Positions 1 through 9,125 are shown, counted from the stretch's first letter. The stretch is DNA of 64,000 nt from Hyphomicrobiaceae bacterium (GCA_025351355.1 JANXWC010000058.1:34871-98870); one strand, 5' to 3'. Numbers and translations are program-made. The notes: generated by a model from the sequence alone, not told the origin.

Positions 1-663
1 CCGGGGCTGAGGTGGAACGAAAAAAGTTTCGTGCCGATCGGCGCTGTGGTCTGGGCACCGTCGGTCGTCGTCGTGCATCCAAGCGTGCCGGCGCGTACGA
101 TGCGCGAGTTCATCGATTATGCGCAAAGGAACCCGGGGGTGCTCAACTGGGCAAACCCCGGCGTCGGCACCTCGCAACATCTCAACACGGCCATCCTACT
201 GCATGCCACCAAGCTGCAGATGGTCGAGGTGGCCTACAAGGGGCAGCCCCCCGGTATCGGCGACCTGATGGCCAATCGGGTGCAGATGACGCTCGCGTCC
301 ATCGGCCTCGTTACCGAGCACATCAAGGCCGGATCGCTGAAGCCGCTCGCCGTGCTGGGCAAGAGACGTTCGCCGCAATTGCCTGACGTGCCAACCATGG
401 CAGAAGCCGGATATCCCGATGTCAACGTTGTCGCCTGGTACGGCTATGCAGCTCCGAAGGGGACACCGCAAGCTTTCGTCGACAAGATTGTCGCCGGTCT
501 CAATGAGGCGTTGAAAGACGCCAAAGTGCGCGCCTCACTCGAAAGCCAGGGTTTGCAAATCGTCGATCCCATGACGCCGGCGGAACTGGTTGCGCTAGTG
601 GAGGCGGACACCGCCAAATATGCCGAAGTCATCAATCAGGCGAATATCAAAATCGGCAATTGA
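1..663 (+). CDS. Bug/TctC-family tripartite tricarboxylate transporter solute-binding protein (5' partial)
   Basis: The reading frame is open from the first base of the window, so the N-terminus and signal peptide lie upstream; 220 residues remain of a family usually near 320. Family-typical segments are visible: a LNWANPGVGTSQHL loop after the first lobe, VEVAYKG, and VPTMAEAGYPDVNVVAWYG near the C-terminal lobe. Bug proteins are periplasmic receptors that bind carboxylates or related small organic acids and either feed TctAB-type permeases or act as orphans. No permease gene is visible downstream, so this copy could be an orphan receptor. The ligand cannot be inferred. Confidence 0.9.
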   Translation, partial: PGLRWNEKSFVPIGAVVWAPSVVVVHPSVPARTMREFIDYAQRNPGVLNWANPGVGTSQHLNTAILLHATKLQMVEVAYKGQPPGIGDLMANRVQMTLASIGLVTEHIKAGSLKPLAVLGKRRSPQLPDVPTMAEAGYPDVNVVAWYGYAAPKGTPQAFVDKIVAGLNEALKDAKVRASLESQGLQIVDPMTPAELVALVEADTAKYAEVINQANIKIGN

Positions 664-903
664 GTGCCGATGGTAACGAAGCTGGGCTTTTATTCGGTCG
701 CGCGGCATGCCTGCGGAGCGCAGCAATTATGCAGTTTGACCGCCGTCAACTGCCAAAAAATTAATGGTATTAAGGTTTTGCGACGGCGGGTAAAATTTTT
801 ACTCGTGTACGAACTAAATCACACCGTTCGGCGTTGCACCGACACTTGCATCCAGGATCCGTAACTGTGGTGCCGCGTTGCCGAACACGCCAAGGAGCAT
901 TCC

Positions 904-2166
904 ATGCGCGGAATTCTTCAGAGTTTTTTGGGCCAGATATTCCGTACGGGCAAGTTGGAATTGACGACCGCGGCGGGGCAAATCCTGCGCGTCGGCGATG
1001 GGTCCGGCAATCCGGTACGCTTGAAGTTGGCAGATTTTGCGGCTGAGCGCGAATTGCTGCTCAATCCGGAGCTGGCACTGGGCGAGCTATTTACCGACGG
1101 TCGACTTGTGATGGTGGAAGGATCGATTTACGACCTTTTGACACTGGGAGCGTCCAACATTGCTCACGGGGCGTTGCCAGGCGCCGCGCGGGGGCATCAG
1201 ATCCGCAGGCGTATTCTTCGGCTTCTGCATCAATGGAATTCCCCGCTGCGCGCGACGCGTAACGTCGCCCATCATTATGACCTCAGCGGTCGGCTATACG
1301 ACCTATTCCTGGATGCGGACAAGCAATATTCATGCGCGTATTTCGAAGCCGCCAATGCGACGCTTGACGAGGCGCAGTTGGCCAAAAAACGCCATATCGC
1401 GGCGAAGCTGCTGATCGAACCAAATATGCGTGTGTTGGATATCGGGTGCGGGTGGGGTGGGCTCGGCATTTATCTCGCGGAGATGTGCTCCGCGGACGTC
1501 ACAGGCATCACCTTGTCGCAGGAACAATTGCGTATTGCGCGACGTCGCGCGGCCGCTTCGCCTGTCTCTCGTCACGTGTCATTTAAATTGCAAGACTACC
1601 GGTTCATCGCCGAACGATACGACCGCGTCGTATCAGTGGGCATGTTCGAGCATGTCGGCGTCGGTTACTACGATACCTTCTTCAGCAAAGTGCATGATTT
1701 GCTGCGTGACGATGGCGTCATGTTGCTGCATTCGATCGGGCGCATGGATGGTCCGGGCGCGACCAATCCATGGATCGACAAGTACATATTCCCAGGGGGG
1801 TATGCTCCGGCGCTTTCTGAAGTATTGCTCGCCATCGAACGCTGCGGCCTCATCGTCACCGATATTGAGATACTGCGCTTGCACTATGCAGAAACGCTGC
1901 GCAATTGGCGTCAGCGATTTATGATCCGTCGCGCGGAGGCAGCTGCGATCTATGACGAGCGGTTTTGCCGGATGTGGGAATTTTATCTCGCCACCAGCGA
2001 AGTGTCGTTCCGCTACAGCGGCCTCATGGTGTTCCAAATCCAACTTTCCAAGCGCCAGGACGCCGTGCCGCTGACCAGAGACTACATCACGAGCGCAGAA
2101 GAAATTCTGCGGACGAGGGAACGGGCTGCGTCGAACGAAACGCGGTTTACGGAGGCTGCCGAATAG
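904..2166 (+). CDS. cfa: cyclopropane-fatty-acyl-phospholipid synthase family methyltransferase
   Basis: A 420-residue protein that would add a methylene group from S-adenosylmethionine across cis double bonds of membrane phospholipid acyl chains. The SAM-binding motif VLDIGCGWGGLGIYLAE lies near residues 177-193, the MFEHVGVGYYDTFF segment near 246, and the substrate-side HHYDLSGRLYDLFLD region near 123-137. It is slightly longer than the E. coli enzyme (382 residues, known). The ATG at 904 follows AAGGAG with 6-7 bases spacing. The upstream 240 bases contain a TTGACC (736-741) and an AT-rich stretch that could be a promoter, but I see no strong -10. It stands alone between unrelated genes. 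Confidence 0.9.
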   Translation: MRGILQSFLGQIFRTGKLELTTAAGQILRVGDGSGNPVRLKLADFAAERELLLNPELALGELFTDGRLVMVEGSIYDLLTLGASNIAHGALPGAARGHQIRRRILRLLHQWNSPLRATRNVAHHYDLSGRLYDLFLDADKQYSCAYFEAANATLDEAQLAKKRHIAAKLLIEPNMRVLDIGCGWGGLGIYLAEMCSADVTGITLSQEQLRIARRRAAASPVSRHVSFKLQDYRFIAERYDRVVSVGMFEHVGVGYYDTFFSKVHDLLRDDGVMLLHSIGRMDGPGATNPWIDKYIFPGGYAPALSEVLLAIERCGLIVTDIEILRLHYAETLRNWRQRFMIRRAEAAAIYDERFCRMWEFYLATSEVSFRYSGLMVFQIQLSKRQDAVPLTRDYITSAEEILRTRERAASNETRFTEAAE

Positions 2167-2240
2167 CGGGCAGCACTGAGCGCTGAGCCAAGCAAGCAAA
2201 TACTTGAGCCTTTTAACTCATCAGGCATTTGGCGCCGTGC

Positions 2241-2260
2241 GGGTCCAGTAGGGTCCAGTA
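2241..2260. repeat. perfect tandem duplication of a 10-mer
   Basis: The 10-base unit GGGTCCAGTA occurs twice in direct succession in the gap between the cfa-like gene and the serine hydrolase gene. Probably a small slippage event; no function is suggested. Confidence 0.9.
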
Positions 2261-2324
2261 GGCCTTGCACGGCGGCGCATTGTGAGGGCAGATAGTGCGG
2301 AGTAATCCGTAGGAGGCCCTTGCA

Positions 2325-3548
2325 ATGACCGATGTGATGCGAGTTCGACCTGAAGACGTGGGGATATCCAGTGCGCGACTTACGCGCGTGGAGCACTGGA
2401 TGCGCAGCCAGATTGTCGGCGGTCGGCTCGCCGGTATCGAGGTGATGATCAACCGTAAAGGTCGGACAGCCTTTCACCATTGCGAAGGCAAGCGCGACTT
2501 GGCGCGCGAAGCGCCGGCGACGCCCGACACCATTTATCGCATCTACTCCATGACCAAGGCGATGACGTCGGTCGCGATCATGATGCTTTACGAGGAAGGG
2601 CTGTTTCAGCTCGATGATCCCGTCAGCCGCTTTATGCCTGCGTTTGCGGGCCAGCGTGTCTATGTGGGTGGCGGTTACGGCGCCGTGCAAAGCGAGCCGG
2701 CCACGCGGGACATAACTTTTCGCGATCTGCTGACTCACACCTCCGGGCTTACCTACGGCTTCATGCAAGCCAATCCGGTCGATGCGATGTATCGCGCGCA
2801 GAAACTTGAACTCCCGGGCAGTGAAATGACGTTGGCGGAATTCGCCGACAAAGTGGCCCGCATGCCGCTCATAGCGCAACCAGGGAAGGAGTGGAACTAC
2901 TCGGTTTCAACCGACATTCTCGGCCATCTGGTGGCAGTTTTATCCGGCCATTCGTTCGATCATTTTTTGCGCGAGCGGATCATCAAACCGTTGGGGATGA
3001 CGGATACCGATTTCCACGTGCCCGAGCGGAAAATCGGGCGCTTCGCCGCCTGCTACATTCGCGGGCCTGACGGGTGGCCTGCGCTGCAGGATGACCCGGA
3101 GAAAAGCCGCTTCCTGAGGGTTCCTTCGGCACCGTCCGGCGGTGGGGGACTTGTGTCGACGGCGCGCGACTATATGCGGTTCTGTCAGATGTTGCTGGGC
3201 GACGGGCTGTTCGGCAATGTGCGACTGCTCGGGCGCAAGACCGTCGAATTGATGACACTCAACCATCTCGACGGCGACATGGCTGCGATGGGGCAGCCGC
3301 GATTCGGCGAGTCGAACTTCCATGGAATCGGCTTCGGCCTGGGGTTCTCAGTGACACTGGATCCAGCCAAGGCGCAGATCGCTGGTTCGTCGGGCGAGTA
3401 TGCCTGGGGCGGCATGGCCAGCACCGCTTTCTGGATCGACCCGAAGGAAGATCTTTCCGTCGTCATGATGACGCAGCTCATCCCATCGTCGACGTATCCC
3501 ATCCGGCGCGAACTGCGGGTGCTCACCTATCAGGCATTGATTGACTGA
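2325..3548 (+). CDS. serine hydrolase, beta-lactamase class C/EstB-like family
   Basis: A 407-residue protein of the penicillin-binding-protein-like serine hydrolase fold. The nucleophile motif SxxK is S75-M-T-K78 and the YxN-type motif is Y192-S-V, the form seen in EstB-type esterases rather than true beta-lactamases. A WGG segment sits in the place of the KTG box. No signal peptide is visible, so a cytoplasmic esterase or transacylase is more likely than an exported beta-lactamase. The ATG at 2325 follows AGGAGG with 8 bases spacing, a strong ribosome binding site. Substrate unknown. Confidence 0.88.
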   Translation: MTDVMRVRPEDVGISSARLTRVEHWMRSQIVGGRLAGIEVMINRKGRTAFHHCEGKRDLAREAPATPDTIYRIYSMTKAMTSVAIMMLYEEGLFQLDDPVSRFMPAFAGQRVYVGGGYGAVQSEPATRDITFRDLLTHTSGLTYGFMQANPVDAMYRAQKLELPGSEMTLAEFADKVARMPLIAQPGKEWNYSVSTDILGHLVAVLSGHSFDHFLRERIIKPLGMTDTDFHVPERKIGRFAACYIRGPDGWPALQDDPEKSRFLRVPSAPSGGGGLVSTARDYMRFCQMLLGDGLFGNVRLLGRKTVELMTLNHLDGDMAAMGQPRFGESNFHGIGFGLGFSVTLDPAKAQIAGSSGEYAWGGMASTAFWIDPKEDLSVVMMTQLIPSSTYPIRRELRVLTYQALID

Positions 3549-3587
3549 GGTGTTGGAAAAAAACGCCGCGTTCGTGGTCGGTGTGAG

Positions 3588-3827
3588 CTATCTGGACATC
3601 AGCGGGTCGTCGAGATGGCGGGCTTCGTCCGCTACCATGACAGCGATACCGTCGCGGATCGGATAGGCCAGTCGTGCGGGTTTGCTGATCAGCTCTTGAC
3701 GGGCGGCGTCGTATTGCAAGGGCGCCCGCGTCAACGGGCAAACCAGAAACTCGAGCATGCGCGGGTCCGCGATCGCTCGACGCGGTGCACTTGTTGTCGG
3801 ATTTTGAGGTGCCGGGTCCCCCGTCAT
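3588..3827 (-). CDS. Trm112 family protein
   Basis: A small zinc-ribbon-like protein with the family core [16 protein letters not shown], followed by [21 protein letters not shown]. Only one cysteine is present, as in many bacterial members, which do not hold the four-cysteine zinc site of eukaryotic Trm112. In eukaryotes Trm112 activates several methyltransferases; the bacterial role is poorly defined. I chose ATG at 3827, preceded by GGAACGAAC, over a TTG at 3863 that lacks a ribosome binding site. It follows the Lon-N protein gene on the same strand by about 45 bases and is probably cotranscribed with it. Confidence 0.85.
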   Translation of the reverse strand: MTGDPAPQNPTTSAPRRAIADPRMLEFLVCPLTRAPLQYDAARQELISKPARLAYPIRDGIAVMVADEARHLDDPLMSR

Positions 3828-3872
3828 GTTCGTTCCAAATGGCGTTGCAGTGGTCGCCGTCAATGCTTGCAG

Positions 3873-4586
3873 CTATTGCAGCGTCGAGCCGGGATTGCCG
3901 CCGCTGGCGGCCAATTCCATCTCGGCGAGCGCGATCAACATTTCGGCGCGCGCTTTGAGCGTCGCGGCCTCGAGCAGCGCCTGTTTTTCCTCGGGGCCAT
4001 AGGGCGACATAACCGACAATGAGTTGACCAGCGTTTCGCTGCCGGAACGGCTGATGGACGCCCAATCGGCTTTCAGCTGCCGTGCTTCGAGAAAGCGCTT
4101 CAATGTTTCCAGCAAATGTTCGCGCGGAATTTGTTGCTCACCGGACCCCGGAGAGAGATCGCCGGAGAACCGCTCCACGCTTAGGCGATACGTGCGAAAA
4201 GGTGTGTCGCTGAAGATTTCTTCGGTGAGGTCGCAACGTGCTACGCCCGTCAACGACGTGATCAGGCGGCCATCGTCAAGTTCCTGGAACGCAGATATGC
4301 GCCCGATGCATCCGACATTTCGCAACGCAACTGTTGACGATTGCGGGCTGTCACGCTCTCCGTCTTCGTCGCCGTCGTCGTTGGCCGCCATCGCAACTCG
4401 CTGCGGCTGCACGATGGTAATCAAGCGGTCGCCCTTAAGTGCTGCGTCGAACATCGTCAGATAACGCGGCTCAAAGATGTTCAGCGGCAATCCGCTGCGC
4501 GGCAACAGGATGCAGCCCCGCAATGGAAAAACCGGCAGTGTGGTGGGAATATCGCGGATGCTTTTGTAACGCTCATGTAGTTTCAT
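3873..4586 (-). CDS. LON peptidase substrate-binding domain-containing protein
   Basis: A 237-residue stand-alone Lon N-terminal (LAN/PUA-like) domain. The typical opening LPVFPLRGCILLPRSGLPLN followed by IFEPRYLTMFDAAL is at residues 17-48. There is no AAA+ ATPase or Ser-Lys protease domain, so it is not a protease; such proteins are presumed to bind polypeptide substrates or partners. It lies downstream of the CnoX-like gene (29-base gap) and upstream of Trm112, a three-gene minus-strand order that I believe recurs in alphaproteobacteria. A proteostasis-related role is inference. Confidence 0.88.
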   Translation of the reverse strand: MKLHERYKSIRDIPTTLPVFPLRGCILLPRSGLPLNIFEPRYLTMFDAALKGDRLITIVQPQRVAMAANDDGDEDGERDSPQSSTVALRNVGCIGRISAFQELDDGRLITSLTGVARCDLTEEIFSDTPFRTYRLSVERFSGDLSPGSGEQQIPREHLLETLKRFLEARQLKADWASISRSGSETLVNSLSVMSPYGPEEKQALLEAATLKARAEMLIALAEMELAASGGNPGSTLQ

Positions 4587-4615
4587 GGGGCAACTCGCGC
4601 TCGCTTCACAGATGA

Positions 4616-5545
4616 TCAGGAAAACAACACGCTGGACAGCCGCCGTCGCCCATCAAGCGTGGCCGGATCTTTCGGCCCCCAGGCTTCGAAGAATTTGACC
4701 AGCTGCTTCCGCGCTGCCTCGTCTTCCCATTTGCGGTCGAGACGGATGGCATCGAGCAAGTGAGTCGCCGCATCCTCCTTGCGACCGCGCGCTGCCAGGG
4801 CCACGGCGAGATCGATGCGTGCGCGATGGTTTTTCGGGTCTGCAGCGATCGCAGCCTCCAGTGGCTCCAATTCACCGGCATTGGTGGCCTGCTTAGCAAG
4901 ATCGAGTGCGGCCTGAACGCTGGAAACGGCTGCCGTTGTGCGCTTGTCCGGTGCGACGAGTGCTAAAGTTTGTTCGGCACGTTCGAGGTCGTTGCTCTTG
5001 AGATAGCATTTTGCCAACCCTGCCAGTGCGTTGGGATTTTGCGGGTCTTCCTGTAGCAAGGCCGCAAATATTTCCGCCGCTCCTTGCAGATCGTTCGCTT
5101 CTAATGCCTGGATCCCGGCATCCAGGGCTGCCTGCAGGTCGTCTGCCGCATCATCGCCCAAGGCCCTGTCGATGAACTCCTTGACGGCAGTTTCAGGTTG
5201 CGCACCCTCAAATCCGTCTAGCGGGCGGCCGTCGCGAAAGGCGTAGACGGTCGGCAAAGTCTTTACGCGCAACTGACCGGCAATGGCCGGATGTGCGTCG
5301 GTATCCATTTTGACAAGCCGCACTTTGCCTGCATAGCCGCGGACGAGTTTTTCCAAAATCGGGGTTAGTTGCTTTGACGCAGCGCTGCGGGGTGAACGAA
5401 AGTCGACCAGTACCAGCGCCGACTTGGAGCTCTCCAGCACATCCTTGGAAAATGCCGCCGTCGTTGTATCTTTGATGACGTCGCCGACGTTGCCGGCGGT
5501 GGGCGATGCACTGGGCGCGGTCGAAGGTGGGCGTCCGAAAGTCAT
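4616..5545 (-). CDS. thioredoxin-TPR protein, CnoX/YbbN-like, with SAAS in place of CxxC
   Basis: A 309-residue protein with a thioredoxin fold (about residues 25-135) followed by tetratricopeptide-like helices (about 140-290), the CnoX architecture. CnoX is a holdase co-chaperone that hands clients to GroEL. The active-site segment, normally WAPWCGPCK, reads RSPRSAASK (residues 50-58): both cysteines are serine and both tryptophans are arginine, so no thiol-disulfide chemistry is possible. E. coli CnoX also lacks an intact CxxC, but the tryptophan losses are unusual. No signal peptide. First gene of the CnoX, Lon-N, Trm112 group. Confidence 0.88.
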   Translation of the reverse strand: MTFGRPPSTAPSASPTAGNVGDVIKDTTTAAFSKDVLESSKSALVLVDFRSPRSAASKQLTPILEKLVRGYAGKVRLVKMDTDAHPAIAGQLRVKTLPTVYAFRDGRPLDGFEGAQPETAVKEFIDRALGDDAADDLQAALDAGIQALEANDLQGAAEIFAALLQEDPQNPNALAGLAKCYLKSNDLERAEQTLALVAPDKRTTAAVSSVQAALDLAKQATNAGELEPLEAAIAADPKNHRARIDLAVALAARGRKEDAATHLLDAIRLDRKWEDEAARKQLVKFFEAWGPKDPATLDGRRRLSSVLFS

Positions 5546-5734
5546 ATTTGATCCTCAGGTGGCCAGCGGCGCTAAACTTGGCGCCGCTAAGCATGGTGAT
5601 ATCGGCTGCAATAATCCTGCATCTGCTAAGCTATCGAAGGCGCACGCGATCCGCGCTTTGGAAGGTGCGATGCACAAATGTGGCCGCCCCGGCCATCGGT
5701 CAAGTCCGATCAATGCATCTAACCGACAATGAGC

Positions 5735-6274
5735 TTATCCGCCAGTCAGACTGGTTGATGACGTGGTCAGATCGACAATCAGCGGATCGTGGCCAGTGGC
5801 GCACAAAAATCGCAAGAGGTCGTCGCGGGCGATGGCTGACGTGGCCGAATTGACGAGGGGGTGACAGTTGATAATGTCGAAATGCATCAACGCCTTGTCG
5901 ATGACGACGGTGACTTGGTTCGCCCGGTCATTGAGCACGGCGAGGGCGGTTACCGATCCCGGCGCGATGCCAAGGGTAGCCAGCAGCAGATCGGCATTAC
6001 CAAACGACAATCGTTTGCAATTCAAGGTTTTATGCAGCGACTTGAGATCGACCGTTGTGTGTGCTTCCGCGACGATGAGAAACAGCTGCCCTTTCGCATC
6101 CTTTAGAAACAGATTTTTGGTGTGCCCGCCCGGCATATGGCGCTCCAGCGCGTCACTCTCGGCAACGGTAAATACCGGAAGGTGTTCTTGCGATGTGATT
6201 GCAATTTTTAGTTGTTTCAAATAAACCATCAAATCCTGACGTGTTGCGGGTGCTTTCGGCACGGAACTGCGCAT
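5735..6274 (-). CDS. YbaK/ProX-type prolyl-tRNA deacylase domain protein
   Basis: A stand-alone YbaK domain of 179 residues, related to the editing domain of prolyl-tRNA synthetase. Members hydrolyse mischarged Ala- or Cys-tRNA(Pro). Typical segments are TRQDLMVYLKQLKIA, HLPVFTVAESDAL, the HTKNLFLKD block carrying the family lysine, and a C-terminal ISCHP-like run, here INCHPLVN. I chose ATG at 6274, preceded by GGCGAAGAG and placed just before the family N-terminus; an in-frame start at 6346 would add 24 unrelated residues. Confidence 0.87.
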   Translation of the reverse strand: MRSSVPKAPATRQDLMVYLKQLKIAITSQEHLPVFTVAESDALERHMPGGHTKNLFLKDAKGQLFLIVAEAHTTVDLKSLHKTLNCKRLSFGNADLLLATLGIAPGSVTALAVLNDRANQVTVVIDKALMHFDIINCHPLVNSATSAIARDDLLRFLCATGHDPLIVDLTTSSTSLTGG

Positions 6275-6352
6275 CTCTTCGCCCCAAAATATCCGACGTT
6301 TTGGTAACACAATCCAAACGAAAACAACGTGTTGTGTCACTGTCACCTTTGG

Positions 6353-6370
6353 TTAACAAGTACCTGTTAA
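6353..6370. promoter_or_regulatory. short palindrome upstream of the YbaK-type gene
   Basis: TTAACA (6353-6358) and TGTTAA (6365-6370) form an inverted repeat with 6 bases between, 79-96 bases upstream of the YbaK-type start. It could be an operator; spacing between the TTAA cores (10) does not fit a CtrA box (7). Confidence 0.25.
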
Positions 6371-6524
6371 AGACTTTAAGCCGTCGACGACGCTGGAACA
6401 ACTGCCGCCGAGGCGCGTTCTGACGCAGCTGTGCGCCGACGCACTTCCGAGTTGTCAGTTGAAACTGATTGGACAGACACACGGTGCACAAATTTCGGTC
6501 ATCGCCGTGCCACGCGATGCCCCT

Positions 6525-6749
6525 ATGTCGAGACAAAACATACTGAGGTCGCCAGTGATACAGTCTGCCGATAGTGTGCAACAGCCCATTCGTCCAGCGG
6601 CCCATTTGCGGTCCGGTGGGTGGGTTATCCGACGCGCCTTGATCGGCCTCTTTGCGCTGTCGGTATTTGTGCTGACCGGGGCATGTCTGATGTATGCCAG
6701 CATCGAACCGGATGGTTCGACAGTGGCTGACCAGTCGCAGTCTGAGTAG
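6525..6749 (+). CDS. small single-span membrane protein
   Basis: A 74-residue protein. One hydrophobic segment, around ALIGLFALSVFVLTGACLMY, follows a basic stretch (WVIRRA) and ends in a short acidic tail. I recall similar short membrane proteins from Hyphomicrobiales genomes but no assigned function. The ATG at 6525 is preferred to one at 6459 because the extra upstream residues look non-native; no strong ribosome binding site is visible for either. Function unknown. Confidence 0.5.
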   Translation: MSRQNILRSPVIQSADSVQQPIRPAAHLRSGGWVIRRALIGLFALSVFVLTGACLMYASIEPDGSTVADQSQSE

Positions 6750-6840
6750 CGCTCGCTGGCGTGCCTCACTCGCGCCGCAGCGCGCGATTAAGGCTTCGTC
6801 TGACGGTCGCATGATGGCCGGCGGGGGCTAGGTGAGAGAT

Positions 6841-7995
6841 ATGGGTGCACTTGCCAACCAGTCGAGTGCAAAAAGTTTGAGACGACGGCGTGCGCGCGCC
6901 AGCTTTCTAGTATGCGGCCTTTTTTTATTCGGCTTTTGTAGTAGCCGGCCAATTGCCCAGGCCGCGGGTTTGCCGGCAAACACAGTGCTGCCACCACCAC
7001 CGACTCCCCGACCAGCTGTGCGTCCGACGCCGCGGCCCCCGGCAGCGGCAAATGCGATCTCACCAACCAGCCCGCCTAGCAGTGCCGCCGCCGCCGAAGT
7101 CGAGCGCCTTACACGCATCAATGCAGCCAAAAGCTGGGGCTATCAACTCGAAGGCATCAAGTTAGAGGAACTCCAGCGTTCGCCATATGATCTGCTCGTT
7201 GTCGACGCCACCACCGGCCTGTCCAGCGGTCGACCCTTCAACGCCAGCGAGGTCAGCGCGCTGAAGAAGAAGCCCGATGGCACGCCCCGCACCATCGTAT
7301 CGTATCTGTCCATCGGCGAAGCCGAAGACTATCGCCCCGAGTATTTTTCGCCGGAGTATATGGAGGAAGATGCGCCGGACTGGTTGATGCACGAAAACAA
7401 GGATTGGAAGGGCAATCGCATCATCAAGTTCTGCTCGGACGGCTGGCAGAAAACCATTTTAGGTGATGAAAACGGCAAAAGCGTCTACAACAGCATCGAG
7501 TCCTCGCCGCTTTATCGCCTGATCGATCTTGGCTTCGACGGCGTCTATCTCGATCGCGTCGACGTTTATGAGGAAGTCAACAAGCAGTGCCCCAACGCCG
7601 AACAACGCATGATCGATTTCGTCGTTAAGCTGGCGGCACACGCGCGCAGGCGTAACCCGCATTTCATGGTCATTTTGCAGAACGCCGAGGATCTGTTGCA
7701 GCATCCGCGGATGGTCAAGGCTCTCGATGCGGTGGCCAAGGAATCGCTGTTCCACGGTTGGGGCGGCGGTGACGGTTCGAACAGCCGGGCGATCAATGCG
7801 GCCAAAGACATAAGTTGGTCGACAGAACGGCTGGACATCGCCAGGAAATCCGGTCGGCCGGTGTTCGTCGTCGACTACTGCGCCGATCGCCCGCGCGCCG
7901 ACCTGTCCGTCAAACGCATTCGCGAACGGGGTTATATCCCCTACATTGCAAAAAAGAGCCTCAATACGCTGTATCTCCCAGGACAGGATTTTTAA
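6841..7995 (+). CDS. GH114-type endo-alpha-1,4-polygalactosaminidase-like protein, exported
   Basis: A 384-residue protein with a hydrophobic N-terminal export segment (roughly residues 22-40), a proline-rich linker (about 44-75), and a TIM-barrel GH114/TM1410-like domain. Family features include the strand YDLLVVDAT, SYLSIGEAEDYR, and DGVYLDRVDVYEE with two acidic residues near the barrel mouth. Characterised relatives (PelA hydrolase domain, Ega3) cleave alpha-1,4-galactosamine polymers. The ATG at 6841 has AGGTGAG at a good distance; a GTG at 6832 is less likely. It lies 99 bases upstream of the MDR-led operon on the same strand and may belong to it functionally. Confidence 0.82.
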   Translation: MGALANQSSAKSLRRRRARASFLVCGLFLFGFCSSRPIAQAAGLPANTVLPPPPTPRPAVRPTPRPPAAANAISPTSPPSSAAAAEVERLTRINAAKSWGYQLEGIKLEELQRSPYDLLVVDATTGLSSGRPFNASEVSALKKKPDGTPRTIVSYLSIGEAEDYRPEYFSPEYMEEDAPDWLMHENKDWKGNRIIKFCSDGWQKTILGDENGKSVYNSIESSPLYRLIDLGFDGVYLDRVDVYEEVNKQCPNAEQRMIDFVVKLAAHARRRNPHFMVILQNAEDLLQHPRMVKALDAVAKESLFHGWGGGDGSNSRAINAAKDISWSTERLDIARKSGRPVFVVDYCADRPRADLSVKRIRERGYIPYIAKKSLNTLYLPGQDF

Positions 7996-8094
7996 ATCGG
8001 CCCGAGCCGCTCGCGGTGCGCTGAAAAGGGGGCTAAATAGCAACCGTCGGCGGCGACAACAGCGCTGAACTTTTACAACGAGGACGGTGTGCTG

Positions 8095-9099
8095 ATGGCC
8101 CCAACTGAACGCCGATCGACCGGGACGAAGAAGATCGCCAGGGCGTTGTGGTACGTGGCCCCAGGCCAAGTGGAACTGCGTCCGCAACCGGTCGCGGCAC
8201 CAGTGGCCGGCGAAGCGCAAGTGCAGACGCTTTATTCCGGCATCAGCAGAGGTACGGAGCGTCTGGTGCTCGCGGGCAAGGTCGGTCAAAGCGAGTGGCA
8301 GCGCATGCGCGCGCCGTTGCAGGCGGGCAACTTTCCGTTCCCCGTAAAATACGGTTATTGCGCCGTTGGAACTGTGACGGCGGGGCCGGAAAGCCTGCGT
8401 GGCAAAACGGTGTTCTGTCTGCATCCGCATCAGGACTGGTTCAACGTACCTGTGGACCGACTGACCGTGGTGCCAACGTCGGTACCGGCGCGTCGCGCCA
8501 CGCTGGCGGCCAATATGGAAACCGCACTCAACGGCTTGTGGGATTCCGGCGCGGGGCCTGGTGACCGGATTGCCGTAGTGGGCGGCGGCATTGTCGGGCT
8601 GCTCATCGCGCGCCTGGCCGCCCGGTTGCCGGGCGCGACCGTGACGCTTGTCGACGTCGACAATACCCGCGCGCTTGTGGCGGACCACCTCGGCGCCAAA
8701 TTCGCGATACCTGCCGAGGCCCCCCGTGAAGCGGATATCGTGTTTCACACCAGCGCTTCGGCTGCGGGCCTCAATACTGCGATCGGCCTGGCAGGAGAGG
8801 AGGCAACGGTCGTGGAAATGAGCTGGTATGGCGAACAGGCGACGTCGGTTGAGCTTGGGGGGCCATTCCACAGCCGTCGTCTGAAACTTTTGTCCTCGCA
8901 GGTCGGCAAGGTATCGGCCTCGCGGCGGATCCGTTGGGATTTCGCCCGTCGCCTTGAAGCGGCCTTGAAACTGCTGGACGACCCGGCGTTGGATGCTTTG
9001 GTGACCGAGGCGATCCCGTTTGCTGATGCGGCAAAACTGCTGCCCGAACGGTTGGGATCGTCGGCGAGTGGCATCGCGCCGGTTATCGACTATCGATAA
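8095..9099 (+). CDS. MDR-superfamily dehydrogenase without zinc-binding residues
   Basis: A 334-residue medium-chain dehydrogenase/reductase. The GroES-like half has YSGISRGTERLVL where zinc enzymes carry the catalytic cysteine, and KYGYCAVG where they carry GHE; the four-cysteine structural zinc lobe is absent. The Rossmann half shows IAVVGGGIVGLLIARLA. It therefore resembles BchC-type and other zinc-independent MDR enzymes and probably uses NAD(P)H. ATG at 8095 is chosen; a GTG lies two codons upstream at 8089. It begins a five-gene run with gaps of 26, 66, -4 and -4 bases, so a step in the same pathway is inferred. Substrate unknown. Confidence 0.8.
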   Translation: MAPTERRSTGTKKIARALWYVAPGQVELRPQPVAAPVAGEAQVQTLYSGISRGTERLVLAGKVGQSEWQRMRAPLQAGNFPFPVKYGYCAVGTVTAGPESLRGKTVFCLHPHQDWFNVPVDRLTVVPTSVPARRATLAANMETALNGLWDSGAGPGDRIAVVGGGIVGLLIARLAARLPGATVTLVDVDNTRALVADHLGAKFAIPAEAPREADIVFHTSASAAGLNTAIGLAGEEATVVEMSWYGEQATSVELGGPFHSRRLKLLSSQVGKVSASRRIRWDFARRLEAALKLLDDPALDALVTEAIPFADAAKLLPERLGSSASGIAPVIDYR

Positions 9100-9125
9100 G
9101 TCGTAAAAAGTGGGTTTTTAAAGCA

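Noticed and set aside
664..864. 66-codon frame directly after the Bug protein gene
   Set aside because: No ribosome binding site and no similarity; lies in the probable promoter region of the cfa-like gene.
7459..8871. 470-codon open frame on the minus strand
   Set aside because: It is antisense to the GH114-like and MDR genes, whose proteins have clear family motifs; the translation has no recognisable domain and is Arg/His-rich, as expected for a GC-rich shadow frame.
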